Counted from the first letter of the stretch, positions 1 to 8,456 are shown. The stretch: 64,000 bases of DNA from Streptomyces durmitorensis (GCF_023498005.1 NZ_CP097289.1:9362001-9426000), one strand, 5' to 3'. Numbers and translations are program-made. Notes: generated by a model from the letters alone, not told the origin.

Positions 1-1
1 G

Positions 2-1417
2 GTCTACCCGGCGGACGTCGTCACGCCCCTGGACGGCATCAGGGCCCGGCTGCACGGGCGGGCCCAGGTGCGGTACGCCCCGGGCCCGGACCTGGGCGGG
101 CAACCACTGCCGCTGGATCCCGCACGGTGCGCGAACCCCCTGACCGGGGAGCCCGGCGTACTGATGCGGATCCTGGACGCGGCCGGGCGCGAGATGTCCG
201 CCGAACACCGCCTGTCAGGGCGGCAGTTGGAGCCTCCTCTCGCGCCGCGGGCGCACACCGTCGAGATCAGCGCCCTGGTGCGTCCGCCCAGCGACGGAAA
301 GTGGACGTTCGGTGTGGGCGGCTACGGCCGGATGAGTCTCGCGGTGGACGGACAACTGCTGGTGGAAGGGGAGTTCGCGCGCGACACCGAGGATCCGGCC
401 GTCATTCACCTCGACCCTCCACGCCGCCACGCCTCGGTCTGGCTGGCAGGCGGCCAAGCCGCGCACGTCGTGGCACGCCGGGAGTTGGCCCCCGACACCG
501 GCCGCGCCGTCGTCGTGACGGCCGCGGCGCCCGAGCCGGAGCCCGAGCAGGCCCTGGCCGAAGCGGTCGAGGCCGCGCGGGACGCGGACGTGGCCGTCGT
601 CGTGGTCGGCACCACCGACGGCAGTGAGTCCGAGGGGCACGACCGCACCTCGCTCACACTCCCCGGCCGCCAGGACGAACTGGTCGCGGCGGTGGCCGCC
701 GTGAACCCGCGCACCGTGGTCGTCGTCAACTCGGGCGGGCCGGTGGAACTGCCCTGGCGGGAGCAGGCGGGGGCGGTGCTGCTGTCGTGGTTCCCCGGGC
801 AGGAGGCGGGATCGGGGCTCGCCGACGTCCTGTTCGGGCAGGCCGAACCTGGCGGCAGGCTGCCCACCACCTGGGCAGCCGCCCTGGCGGACGTGCCAGT
901 CAGGGACACAACACCGCGTGACGGTGTGCTCGAGTACGCGGAGGGCCTGCACATCGGCTACCGGGCGTGGCTGAGGGCGGGCCTCGAACCCGCCTACTGG
1001 TTCGGCCATGGCCTGGGTTACACGACGTGGAGCTACGACCGCCTACGAGCGGCGAGCGAGGTCGACGTGGGCGATGGGGGTGATGGGGTCGACGGAGGAG
1101 AGGCGCTGGTCGTCGAGGTCCAGTTGCGCAACACGGGCGCGCGTCCGGGGCGTGAGGTGGTGCAGGTCTATCTCGCGCGGCCCGAATCCGCCGTGGAGCG
1201 ACCGGTCCGCTGGCTCGTGGGCTTCACGGCGGTCCGGGCGGAGCCGGGGGAGACGGTGACGGCATCGGTGCGGATACCGGCCAGGATGCTGCGGCACTGG
1301 GACACGCGGGCGGGCCGCTGGCGAAGTGAAGCGGGCGTCTGGCGGGTCCTCGCGGGGCGCAGCGCGGGGGATCTGCCGCTGACAGCGACGGTACGCAGGT
1401 CAAACGACCGCCGGTAG
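2..1417 (+). CDS. GH3 beta-glucosidase, C-terminal part (5' end outside window)
   Basis: The frame is open to the left window edge, so this is the tail of a larger enzyme that removes glucose or xylose from the non-reducing end of oligosaccharides. About 471 residues are visible. A PA14-like sugar-binding insert lies near residues 50-150 (GKWTFGVGGYGRMSL). It is followed by the GH3 alpha/beta sandwich domain (VVVVGTTDGSESEGHDR, LLSWFPGQEAGSGLADVLFG, GGRLPTTW) and a fibronectin-III-like tail (VQVYLARP). This order is normal for the PA14-containing GH3 subgroup. The N-terminal barrel with the nucleophile Asp is not in the window. No secretion signal can be judged. The LacI-type gene 63 bp downstream probably regulates it. 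Confidence 0.9.
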   Translation, partial: VYPADVVTPLDGIRARLHGRAQVRYAPGPDLGGQPLPLDPARCANPLTGEPGVLMRILDAAGREMSAEHRLSGRQLEPPLAPRAHTVEISALVRPPSDGKWTFGVGGYGRMSLAVDGQLLVEGEFARDTEDPAVIHLDPPRRHASVWLAGGQAAHVVARRELAPDTGRAVVVTAAAPEPEPEQALAEAVEAARDADVAVVVVGTTDGSESEGHDRTSLTLPGRQDELVAAVAAVNPRTVVVVNSGGPVELPWREQAGAVLLSWFPGQEAGSGLADVLFGQAEPGGRLPTTWAAALADVPVRDTTPRDGVLEYAEGLHIGYRAWLRAGLEPAYWFGHGLGYTTWSYDRLRAASEVDVGDGGDGVDGGEALVVEVQLRNTGARPGREVVQVYLARPESAVERPVRWLVGFTAVRAEPGETVTASVRIPARMLRHWDTRAGRWRSEAGVWRVLAGRSAGDLPLTATVRRSNDRR

Positions 1418-1434
1418 CCGGCCAGTCAGTGCGG

Positions 1435-1446
1435 GAGAGCGCTCTA
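1435..1446. promoter_or_regulatory. LacI-type operator candidate
   Basis: GAGAGCGCTCTA contains the perfect 10-bp palindrome AGAGCGCTCT (1436-1445), 35 bp before the LacI-family start codon. It resembles the GAGCGCTC core bound by Streptomyces CebR-type regulators. The site probably serves autoregulation. That the neighbouring LacI protein binds it is inference. Confidence 0.45.
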
Positions 1447-1468
1447 TGGCCTCGCGGGGGCGGGGCGT

Positions 1469-1474
1469 TAGGGT
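1469..1474 (+). promoter_or_regulatory. -10 element of a leaderless promoter (TAGGGT)
   Basis: TAGGGT ends 6 nt before the ATG at 1481 and there is no Shine-Dalgarno sequence. This spacing puts the transcription start at or next to the start codon. No convincing -35 is visible. Confidence 0.4.
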
Positions 1475-1480
1475 TCCCGA

Positions 1481-2521
1481 ATGGACAGACAGATGCCGAC
1501 GCTGGAGGACGTGGCGCGCGAAGCGGGGGTTTCGCGCGCCACCGTCTCCCGGGTGGTCAACGGCGTGCGCAATGTCGCCCCCGCCATCCAGGACGTGGTC
1601 CGGGCGGCCATCGAGCGTACGGGCTACGCGCCCAACCGGGCGGCGCGCTCCCTGGTGACCCAGCGCGCGGGCACCATCGCCCTGGTCGTGTCGGGCGCCG
1701 GGGACAACTCCGACACCGCGCAGAACGCGTTCGCCGCCCGGGTGTTCGCCGACCCGTTCTTCGGCAGGGCGGTCAGCGGGGTGGTGGGATTCCTGCGCCC
1801 GCGCGCCATGCACCCGGTGCTGATGTTCGCGGAGACCGAGGAGGCCCGGCAACAGGTCGTGACCTACCTGCGCCAGGGCAACGCGGACGGGGCCCTGGTC
1901 GTCTCGACGCACGCCAAGGACCCGCTGCCGGCCCTGCTCGCCGAAGCGCGGCTGCCCGCGGTGTTCTTCGCGCGCCCGGCACTGCGGGCCCACGCCACGT
2001 TCGTCGACTTCGCACACCGGGACGGGGCGAGGCTGGCCGCCGACCACCTGCTGGCCCGCGGCTGCAGACGGGTGGCGACCATCTCGGGCCCTTTGGACAT
2101 CCCCGCGGGCCGGGAACGCCTCGCCGGTTTCCAGGACGGCATGGAGCGGGGCGGCCAGCCCTACATCCCCGTCGCCGAGGGCGGGTTCACCCTGGAGAGC
2201 GGAGCGAAGGCGATGCGCCGCCTGCTGGCCGAGCATCCCGACGTCGACGGGGTGTTCGCGGCCAACGACCTGATGGCACAAGGCGTCTGCCAGGTCCTGA
2301 GGGAACAGGGCAAGCGGGCGCCGCAGGACGTGGCGGTGGTCGGATTCGACGACTCGAGCGTGGCGGTCACCTGCGTGCCCCCGCTGACGACGGTGCGGCA
2401 GCCGGTCGAGGAGATGGGCGCGGAGATGGCCCGGCTGCTGCAGGAACAGATAGAGGGCGTACGGACCGACCCCACCTCAGTGATCTTCGAGCCGGAGCTT
2501 GTGGTGCGTGAGTCCGCCTAG
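1481..2521 (+). CDS. LacI-family transcriptional regulator
   Basis: A 346-residue repressor, the usual length for the family. The N-terminal helix-turn-helix and hinge are clear: TLEDVAREAGVSRATVSRVV followed by NRAARSLVTQ. A periplasmic-binding-protein-like effector domain follows (VDGVFAANDLMAQGVCQVL and VAVVGFDD). Proteins of this type dimerise and release DNA when a sugar binds. It follows the GH3 gene by 63 bp on the same strand, and a GAGCGCTC-type palindrome lies just before it. It therefore most likely controls itself and the glucosidase operon. The start is the ATG preceded by a leaderless-type -10. Confidence 0.93.
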   Translation: MDRQMPTLEDVAREAGVSRATVSRVVNGVRNVAPAIQDVVRAAIERTGYAPNRAARSLVTQRAGTIALVVSGAGDNSDTAQNAFAARVFADPFFGRAVSGVVGFLRPRAMHPVLMFAETEEARQQVVTYLRQGNADGALVVSTHAKDPLPALLAEARLPAVFFARPALRAHATFVDFAHRDGARLAADHLLARGCRRVATISGPLDIPAGRERLAGFQDGMERGGQPYIPVAEGGFTLESGAKAMRRLLAEHPDVDGVFAANDLMAQGVCQVLREQGKRAPQDVAVVGFDDSSVAVTCVPPLTTVRQPVEEMGAEMARLLQEQIEGVRTDPTSVIFEPELVVRESA

Positions 2522-2538
2522 CGCGACGGCGGCGGCCG

Positions 2539-4104
2539 TCAGCGCCTGTGCATGGTCTGCAACGCCTCGACCAGCACCTTCGGGTCGTGCCCGCCCTTGT
2601 AGACGGGCGGGGGCTGCTTCTCGAGGCCGAGCAGCTGCGCGACGGCCGTCCAGGCGGTGCGCACCGAGTACTCGACCGTGAACACCACGTCGTCGGGGAC
2701 CTCGGCGTACTGCCCGATGAAGGCGAGGTTGGTGGAGCCCTCGGGCACGACCGGAGCCCGGTCACCCGCGCTGCGCACCAGGAACTGGCTGGTGATGTAC
2801 GGCATCAGGGCCGGGAGCACGATCGAGTGGTCGAGGATCTCCGGGCCCTCCTCGAAGCGCAGGTGGTGCAGGACCTCGTCGAGGATCTCGCGGCCGGTGC
2901 ACTCACGCATCGGCTTGCGGACGTAGTCGCCCTCCTCGTCCGGGAACAGGGCGTAGCCCCACCAGACGAAGGTGTCCTCGGGCTGGCCGTGGAAGTGCGG
3001 CTGGTGGTTGAGGACGATGGTCAGGAGCCACTTGGAGTCCTTGAAGGTGATCAGTCCGCCCTTGCCGGCCTCGCTGCCGCTGAACTTCTCCATCAGCTTG
3101 AAGAAGGTGGGGTCCTTGGTCGTGACCGTGAAGGACTCCCAAGTCGACTCAGGGATCGAGGAGTTGAAGACCTCCGGCTTGCCGAGCCCCGGCCGCTTGG
3201 CCGCGAGGGTCTCCCACAGGCGCCAGGCGCCGTCGCGTCCCGAGGTGTCCAGGGCGGGCACCGTGTCGGTGGACCCGAGAGTCGAACCGGCTGTCATCGA
3301 GCCATTGGTGACCATGACGAGGTCGTCGGGGCCGAGGGTGATCTCCTCGGTCCGGTCGCCCCGTGCGCAGCTCAGAGCCTTGACCGTGAGGGCGTCACCG
3401 TCGGCCAGGCTCAATTCGGTGACCTTGGTGCCGAGCTGCACGGTCACGCCCTGCTCGGTGAGCCACTTCAGGAGCGGGCGCACGATCGAGTCGAACTGGT
3501 TGAAGCGGGTCCGGTAGATCCCCGACATGGAGTCGAAGGTCTTGAAGAGGTGGATGAAGCGGTTGAGGTAGCGGCGGAACTCGATCGCGCTGTGCCACGG
3601 CTCGAAGGCGAAGGTGGTGCACCACATCCACCAGAAGTTCGTACGGAAGAACTCCGGGCTGAAGCAGTCGGTGATGCGCTTGCCGTCGAGCAGTTTCTCG
3701 GGGGTGCCCACGCACTTGACCAGTTCGAGCCGGTCACGCTCGGAGAAGCCCATCGAGTGCGAGTCGACCACCTTGCCGTCGGCGTCGACGAGCCGGGCGT
3801 GGTCGTCCCAGGCGAAGTCCTCGTGGAAGGCGAAGGTGTCGTCGGTCACCGACTTCGACGGATCATCGAGAGAGGGGATCGAACCGAGCAGGTCGTAGGT
3901 GCATTCGAAGTGGATCTCGAACATCCGGCCGCCGCGCATCGTGTAGCCGGTCTCGGGCGACCCGGAGGCGTCCAGACTCCCGCCCTCACGGTCCTGCTCC
4001 TCCAGTACGACGATGTCGGATCCCGAGAATCCGCCCTCGCGGATCAGGAACGCGGCTGCCGACAGGGACGCGATTCCGCTGCCCACCAGATACGCCTTCG
4101 CCAT
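2539..4104 (-). CDS. ohyA: Oleate hydratase
   Basis: A 521-residue FAD-dependent enzyme that adds water to the cis-9 double bond of oleate to give 10-hydroxystearate. The N-terminus has a dinucleotide-binding fold (AYLVGSGIASLSAAAFLI) with an acidic strand end (IVVLEEQDREGG). The family segment GGRMFEIHFECTYDLL carries the conserved acidic residues near the active site. MYTM-type later blocks such as FRTNFWWMWCTTFAFEPWHS are also typical. The frame extends to 4233, but the ATG at 4104 matches the family start MAKAYLVG and has GAAGAAGG just upstream. Oleate hydratases are thought to detoxify unsaturated fatty acids. The gene stands alone, convergent with the LacI gene 17 bp away. Confidence 0.92.
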   Translation of the reverse strand: MAKAYLVGSGIASLSAAAFLIREGGFSGSDIVVLEEQDREGGSLDASGSPETGYTMRGGRMFEIHFECTYDLLGSIPSLDDPSKSVTDDTFAFHEDFAWDDHARLVDADGKVVDSHSMGFSERDRLELVKCVGTPEKLLDGKRITDCFSPEFFRTNFWWMWCTTFAFEPWHSAIEFRRYLNRFIHLFKTFDSMSGIYRTRFNQFDSIVRPLLKWLTEQGVTVQLGTKVTELSLADGDALTVKALSCARGDRTEEITLGPDDLVMVTNGSMTAGSTLGSTDTVPALDTSGRDGAWRLWETLAAKRPGLGKPEVFNSSIPESTWESFTVTTKDPTFFKLMEKFSGSEAGKGGLITFKDSKWLLTIVLNHQPHFHGQPEDTFVWWGYALFPDEEGDYVRKPMRECTGREILDEVLHHLRFEEGPEILDHSIVLPALMPYITSQFLVRSAGDRAPVVPEGSTNLAFIGQYAEVPDDVVFTVEYSVRTAWTAVAQLLGLEKQPPPVYKGGHDPKVLVEALQTMHRR

Positions 4105-4298
4105 GAACGCCTTCTTCCGAGTTGGATTCGTACGCAGTGCCCTTCGCGCCCTCAGCTTCAGGGGATGCCCCACCCGGTGCAGCAGGGGGCGCCCGAACGG
4201 GTTAGCGCAGGCAGAGGTGCCGGGGCGGGTCACCGGATGCGCATCGCGCCCCGCAATGTGAGCCTGGTGGTGGGGGCGACACAGAGAGGCGGTTGCCC

Positions 4299-4487
4299 AT
4301 GTCAGTCATGGACAAGCTCAAGCAGATGCTCAAGGGCCACGAGGACCAGGCCGGCAAGGGAGTCGACAAGGCGGGCGACTTCGTGGACGACAAGACACAG
4401 GGCAAGTACTCCAGCCAGGTCGACACCGCCCAGGACAAGCTCAAGGACCAGTTCGGCAGGGACCAGGACCAGCCCCCGCAGTCGTAG
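4299..4487 (+). CDS. Small Rv0909/MT0933-type antitoxin-like protein
   Basis: A 62-residue, highly charged, amphipathic protein rich in Lys, Asp, Gln and Gly (MDKLKQMLKGHEDQAGKG, FVDDKTQGKYSSQVDTAQDK). The pattern matches the small actinobacterial MT0933-like family, annotated as antitoxins from sequence, and is also close to CsbD-like stress proteins. No toxin gene is adjacent, so a toxin-antitoxin role is unsupported here. GAGAGG at 4284-4289 sets the ATG at 4299; a second ATG at 4308 is possible. A strong hairpin follows the stop. Confidence 0.75.
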   Translation: MSVMDKLKQMLKGHEDQAGKGVDKAGDFVDDKTQGKYSSQVDTAQDKLKDQFGRDQDQPPQS

Positions 4488-4496
4488 CTCCGGCCT

Positions 4497-4524
4497 CCCC
4501 GCCCCCGTGATGCAGGGGGCGGGG
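4497..4524. terminator. Bidirectional hairpin terminator
   Basis: A perfect 10-bp GC stem (4497-4506 with 4515-4524) with an 8-nt loop. It sits between the stop codons of two convergent genes. Confidence 0.7.
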
Positions 4525-4534
4525 CACTCGGCTG

Positions 4535-5209
4535 TCAGGAATGCTGGGCGCGGATGTGCGCGAGAAGGGCGTCGAGCGCCTGCTCCGTGGCGGCCGCCAT
4601 GTCCACCGCGGCCGGGTCGAGGAGCCACTGCACCTGGAGGCCGTCCATGACGGCGATGATCACGTTGGCGGTGTTCTCGATGTCCAGGTCGGGCCGCGCC
4701 TCGTCGAGTTCGCAGGCTTCGGCGAGAGCCTCGGTGATAAAGGTGCGCAAGCCTGCGTAGCGCTGCCGGAAATAGGGTTGGGCCGGGTGGTCGTCGGTGA
4801 CGCTCTCGGCGCAGAGGACCGTGTAGAGCCGGACGATGCCCTCGCGTTCGGTGTTGTGGCGGACGGTGTCCACGAGGTGGCGCAGGAAGGCGAGTCCGCG
4901 GGGCCGTTGCGGGCCGAGCGGCGCGATCTCGGCGTTGTCGCGCAGTTCGAGGACCTCGGTGAGGAGGTTCTCCTTGGTGCGGAAGTAGTGCAGGACGCCC
5001 GCTTGGGTCAGGCCCGCGCGATCGGCGATCTCGGCGAGCGAGGCCTTGCCGTAGCCGCGGGCCGCGAAGGTTTCCATGGCGATCTGAAGGATCTCGTCGT
5101 GACGTTCCTGGGCCGCCTGGCTGCGGCCGCGGCGGGTGGGCTCCCCCTGGCGTCGGCGGTCGGTCGAAGTCTTCGCGCCTGCGGTCTTCGCCGCCTTTTG
5201 CGTGCTCAC
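4535..5209 (-). CDS. TetR-family regulator, likely repressor of the GH30 gene
   Basis: A 224-residue protein with a TetR N-terminal helix-turn-helix (ILQIAMETFAARGYGKASLA, then GLTQAGVLHYFRTKENLL). A long ligand-binding domain follows, ending in ALDALLAHIRAQ. The frame continues to a GTG at 5263, but that codon lies inside the palindrome that should be the operator. The internal GTG at 5209 (VSTQKAAK) is therefore preferred, although its ribosome site is weak. It is divergent from the GH30 glycosidase, with the 24-bp palindrome between them. It probably represses both genes; the inducer is unknown. Confidence 0.88.
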   Translation of the reverse strand: MSTQKAAKTAGAKTSTDRRRQGEPTRRGRSQAAQERHDEILQIAMETFAARGYGKASLAEIADRAGLTQAGVLHYFRTKENLLTEVLELRDNAEIAPLGPQRPRGLAFLRHLVDTVRHNTEREGIVRLYTVLCAESVTDDHPAQPYFRQRYAGLRTFITEALAEACELDEARPDLDIENTANVIIAVMDGLQVQWLLDPAAVDMAAATEQALDALLAHIRAQHS

Positions 5210-5260
5210 CGTGCGGAGTCTAGGCGCGAGTTGATCGCCCGGAAAGAACCGCTCCCCGAC

Positions 5261-5284
5261 CACTTACTGAGTACTTAGTAAGTG
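5261..5284. promoter_or_regulatory. 24-bp TetR operator palindrome
   Basis: The dyad runs from CACTTACT to AGTAAGTG around the centre AGTACT. Eleven of twelve base pairs match; the only mismatch is 5269/5276. It lies between a TetR gene and a secreted glycosidase gene, the classic place for a shared operator. Confidence 0.8.
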
Positions 5285-5389
5285 TGCTTCCATGTTGCCC
5301 GTTCACGCCGCCGCAGGCCCTGCCGTCGCCGTACGGCAGGGCCTGCGACGGATCCCTGTTCGCGTCCCACCGCAGACCAGGAGCCGCAC

Positions 5390-6886
5390 ATGAGAACACG
5401 AGCCGGAACGCGCACGGGAAGACACCCCCGCACAAGCCTGAAGACCGCCGGAGCGGCAGCCGCCCTGGCGCTCGCCGGTGCGGCCATCGCCTATGGCCCC
5501 CTCGGCGAGGCACAGGCCCGCCCGGCCCCCGCGACGGCCCACGCCAACTCCGAGCGCGCGGCAGCCGATCCGGCGGCGCAGGTATGGATCACCACGCCGG
5601 ACGGGAGCAAGAGGCTCACGCACGCGGGCGAGGCGCCCTTCACCGGTCAGCCCCAGAGCACGGACATCCGCATCGACCCCGGAGCCACGGGGCAGCGCTT
5701 CACCGGAGCGGGGGCCTCGGTGACGGAGGCGTCCGCCCGCCTCATCCGGCAACTGCCCGCCGACCGACGCAAGGAGCTCCTCACGTCCCTGTTCTCACGC
5801 GAGGGTGAGGGCATCGGCCTGAACTACCTGCGCCAGCCCCTGGGCAGCAGCGACTTCAACACGGACGCGAACTTCACCACGTACGAAGACACCAAGGGCA
5901 CCTTCACCATCGACCGCGACAAGAAGGACACCCTCCCCGTCCTCCAGGAGGCACTCGCCGTCAACCCGCGGATCCGCTTCATGGGATCCCCTTGGTCGGC
6001 GCCTGCCTGGATGAAGACCGGCGGCTCCCTCAAGGGCGGCAGCCTCAACGCCGCGCACTACCAGGACTACGCCGACTACCTGGTCAAGGCCATCAAGGCG
6101 TACCAGGCAGAGGGTGTGAAGCTCACCGACCTCACCGTCCAGAACGAACCGGAGTTCGCCAACTCCACGTACCCGTCGATGTCGATGACCTCAAGTGAGC
6201 AGGCATCCTTCCTCAAGGTCCTCGACAAGACCCTGACCGATGCCGGTCTGAGCACCAACGTCCTTGCCTACGACCACAATTGGGACCATCCGAACTACCC
6301 GCTCGACGTGTTCGGCAAGACGTCGGGGATGAACCGGCTCATCGGCGCCGCGTTCCACTGCTACGGCGGCAGCCCGGAGGCCGAGCAGCAGGTGCGTGAC
6401 GCGGGCAAGCGCGTGTTCTTCACGGAGTGCTCGGGCACCGACTCCTCGGACGCCTCGAAGACGTTCGGCGACACGTTGAAGTGGCACGCCGAGAACCTGG
6501 TCGTACGGAACATGCGCAGCGGCGGCGAGACCGTCGTCAGCTGGAACCTCGCCCTCGACGAGAACGGCGGCCCGCACCAGGGACTGTGCGGCACCCGCTG
6601 CAACGGCGTCGTCGAGACCAGGAGCGACGGCACGGTCACCAGGAACGCCGAGTTCTACATGCTCGGCCATCTGACCAAGTTCGTGGACGAGGGAGCGGCC
6701 CGGATCGGCTCGACCGCCGACTCGACCATCCAGAACGTGGCGTTCCAGAACCCGGACGGATCGCGGGCCGTGTACGCGGTGAACACCGGCTCCGCGGCGA
6801 AGGCGTTCTCGGTCACGGACGCGGGCCGCACCTTCACCTACACGCTGCCCGCAGGGGCGGTGGCCACCTTCACCTGGCGTCCCTGA
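5390..6886 (+). CDS. Secreted GH30 glycosidase (glucosylceramidase / endo-1,6-beta-glucanase type)
   Basis: A 498-residue retaining glycoside hydrolase. An N-terminal signal (twin Arg region, then AAAALALAGAAIAYG) indicates export. The GH30 barrel shows FTGAGASVTEASARLI, the acid/base motif TVQNEPEF and the nucleophile motif FFTECSG. A small beta domain ends the protein (YTLPAGAVATFTWRP). GH30 enzymes of this layout cleave glucosylceramide or beta-1,6-glucan; the sequence alone does not decide which. The start is the ATG at 5390 with CAGGAG upstream; the upstream frame is rejected because the signal peptide begins here. The divergent TetR gene and the palindrome at 5261-5284 suggest substrate induction. 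A hairpin terminator follows. Confidence 0.9.
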   Translation: MRTRAGTRTGRHPRTSLKTAGAAAALALAGAAIAYGPLGEAQARPAPATAHANSERAAADPAAQVWITTPDGSKRLTHAGEAPFTGQPQSTDIRIDPGATGQRFTGAGASVTEASARLIRQLPADRRKELLTSLFSREGEGIGLNYLRQPLGSSDFNTDANFTTYEDTKGTFTIDRDKKDTLPVLQEALAVNPRIRFMGSPWSAPAWMKTGGSLKGGSLNAAHYQDYADYLVKAIKAYQAEGVKLTDLTVQNEPEFANSTYPSMSMTSSEQASFLKVLDKTLTDAGLSTNVLAYDHNWDHPNYPLDVFGKTSGMNRLIGAAFHCYGGSPEAEQQVRDAGKRVFFTECSGTDSSDASKTFGDTLKWHAENLVVRNMRSGGETVVSWNLALDENGGPHQGLCGTRCNGVVETRSDGTVTRNAEFYMLGHLTKFVDEGAARIGSTADSTIQNVAFQNPDGSRAVYAVNTGSAAKAFSVTDAGRTFTYTLPAGAVATFTWRP

Positions 6887-6897
6887 GCGAGCTGTTG

Positions 6898-6926
6898 GGG
6901 GAGAGGTCGTGAGGTGGCCTCTCCCC
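6898..6926. terminator. Bidirectional hairpin terminator
   Basis: GGGGAGAGG (6898-6906) pairs perfectly with CCTCTCCCC (6918-6926) across an 11-nt loop. It lies between the convergent GH30 and phosphoesterase genes. Confidence 0.7.
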
Positions 6927-6933
6927 TCCAGGC

Positions 6934-7677
6934 TTACGGGAGGACGCGGTAATGGGTGGTCAGGCGGTGGTCGTCGTCCAGGATGTGAAAGGCGAGGCCG
7001 GGCGGCTGCTCGCGGTCGGCGGGCTGGTCGCCTTCCCAGGGCAGGCGAAGCGTCCAGGTGATGGCGGGTCCGACGATCAGCGGGCGTGCGGCGAAGGTCG
7101 TGGCGGCCGCGGTGTGCGCGTGGCCGGTGAGGACGGCGGCGATGCGCGGGTGTGCCGCGAGGAGCGCGGCGAGCTGTTCGGGGTGCTGGAGGCCGTGGGC
7201 GTCGGGCAGCGGGTGGTGGAGCGCGACGGGCGGCTGGTGGAAGGCGATCAGCGCGGGGGTGCCGTGGGGCAGCGCGGCAAGGGTGGAGTCGATCCAGGCG
7301 AGTGTCGCCGCGTCCAGGCGCCCCTCGTCGCGGCCGGGAATGGTGGAGTCGCACATCAGGACGGCGGTGCCGGCGATGTGGTGCACCTGGTTGATGGGGC
7401 TGTCGTCGGGGGTCTGGCCGAGCAGGGCCTTGCGATAGGCGGGGCGCGCGTCGTGGTTGCCGGGGCAGGTGAGGACGGGGAAGGGGGCGGTCAGGATCCG
7501 GGCCGCCTCCTCGTACTCGGCCTCGTCGCCGTGGTCGGCGATGTCCCCGGTGACCAGGAGGGCGTCGACCGGGCGGGGCAGGGCGCGCAGGTAGTCCATG
7601 ACGTGCGTGGCGCGCCGGGTCGCCCTTTCGCTGCCGTCCAGGTGCAGGTCGCTGATGTGGGCAAGCAACGCTGTCAT
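6934..7677 (-). CDS. Calcineurin-like metallophosphoesterase (CpdA-like)
   Basis: A 247-residue dimetal phosphodiesterase. All the metal-binding blocks are present in order: ISDLHLDG, TGDIADHG, PGNHD, AFHQPP and LTGHAHTA. This set is typical of the class III cyclic nucleotide phosphodiesterases related to CpdA, but 2',3'-cyclic or other phosphodiester substrates are possible. It has no signal peptide, so it is cytosolic. The ATG at 7677 has GAGGAGA just upstream. It is divergent from the CGNR regulator, and an 11-bp inverted repeat lies between them; co-regulation is inferred. Confidence 0.88.
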   Translation of the reverse strand: MTALLAHISDLHLDGSERATRRATHVMDYLRALPRPVDALLVTGDIADHGDEAEYEEAARILTAPFPVLTCPGNHDARPAYRKALLGQTPDDSPINQVHHIAGTAVLMCDSTIPGRDEGRLDAATLAWIDSTLAALPHGTPALIAFHQPPVALHHPLPDAHGLQHPEQLAALLAAHPRIAAVLTGHAHTAAATTFAARPLIVGPAITWTLRLPWEGDQPADREQPPGLAFHILDDDHRLTTHYRVLP

Positions 7678-7728
7678 CGCTCGGTCTCCTCAAGGTGGCG
7701 GGGTCGGGTGGCGGGATCCCCGCCTCGG

Positions 7729-7765
7729 GTCCCTAACGGAAGTCCACGGGTTTACCGTTAGGGAC
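7729..7765. promoter_or_regulatory. Operator-like inverted repeat upstream of CGNR regulator
   Basis: GTCCCTAACGG (7729-7739) and CCGTTAGGGAC (7755-7765) are perfect 11-bp arms separated by 15 bp. The repeat lies in the divergent gap between the phosphoesterase and the CGNR gene. Confidence 0.7.
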
Positions 7766-7841
7766 AGTAGAGTGTGCGGGGGATGTGATCAAGTGGTTGA
7801 GAGCAGGGCCCGGCACGGGCTGCGGGAGAAGGGGACGGATC

Positions 7842-8456
7842 GTGGAGCGTTGGCCGGCACTGGAGTTGGCGAGCACGATCCGGCATGACGGGGACGGCGG
7901 TGTTGCCGATGACCTGGCCACGGCCGAGGACGTCACCCGCTGGATCCGCGCGCAGGACGACCTGCTGCCCGCCCACATCCGGGCGGGGGAACTCACGGCG
8001 GACGACACCCTCAGACAGGGGATCATCGAACTGCGGGGAGCGGTACGGGCGTTGTTCGCGCGGGCGGTGAGCCCGGCGCCGCCCAGCCCGGCGGACGCCC
8101 GTCACCTGATGCCCGCGGACAAGGCGCTGGCCCACCTCAACGCGGCCGCCGCCCGGGAACTGGTCGCCCCGCAGCTGGACTGGCCCCGGGACGGGACCCC
8201 CGCCGCACGGTTTCTGACGGCGCAGAGCGACCCGCACATCGGCGTCCTGGCGACCCTGGCCCGCGCAGCGGTCGACTTTCTGAGCGGCCCGCAGCGCGAG
8301 CAGCTGCGCGCCTGTACGGCGCCTCGATGCGTGCGTTATTTCGTCAAGAGCCACGGCAGGCAGGAGTGGTGCAAGGCCTCCTGCGGCAACCGGGCCCGCG
8401 CGGCTCGCCACTACAAGCGCCATCGCGTGACACCCGGGCTTCCAGGAGCCGACTAG
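7842..8456 (+). CDS. ABATE/CGNR zinc-finger transcriptional regulator
   Basis: A 204-residue protein with two parts. The first is an ABATE domain (LELASTIRHDGDGGVADDLA, then LRGAVRALFARA). The second is a C-terminal CGNR zinc finger with ligands in RACTAPRCVRYF and WCKASCGNRARAARHYKRHR. CGNR proteins are DNA-binding regulators; the ABATE part probably senses a stress or ligand. The frame opens at 7785, but GTG 7842 has GGAGAAGGGG at the right distance and fits the family start. The stop overlaps that of the next, convergent gene by 4 bp. A perfect 11-bp inverted repeat precedes the gene. Confidence 0.88.
   Translation: MERWPALELASTIRHDGDGGVADDLATAEDVTRWIRAQDDLLPAHIRAGELTADDTLRQGIIELRGAVRALFARAVSPAPPSPADARHLMPADKALAHLNAAAARELVAPQLDWPRDGTPAARFLTAQSDPHIGVLATLARAAVDFLSGPQREQLRACTAPRCVRYFVKSHGRQEWCKASCGNRARAARHYKRHRVTPGLPGAD

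Noticed and set aside
2548..4650. 700-codon frame antisense to oleate hydratase
   Set aside because: Shadow of GC-rich codon bias; no recognisable domain, while the other strand encodes a clear enzyme.
5261..5263. GTG 5263 as start of the TetR gene
   Set aside because: It lies inside the palindromic operator and adds residues not typical of the family; GTG 5209 is preferred.
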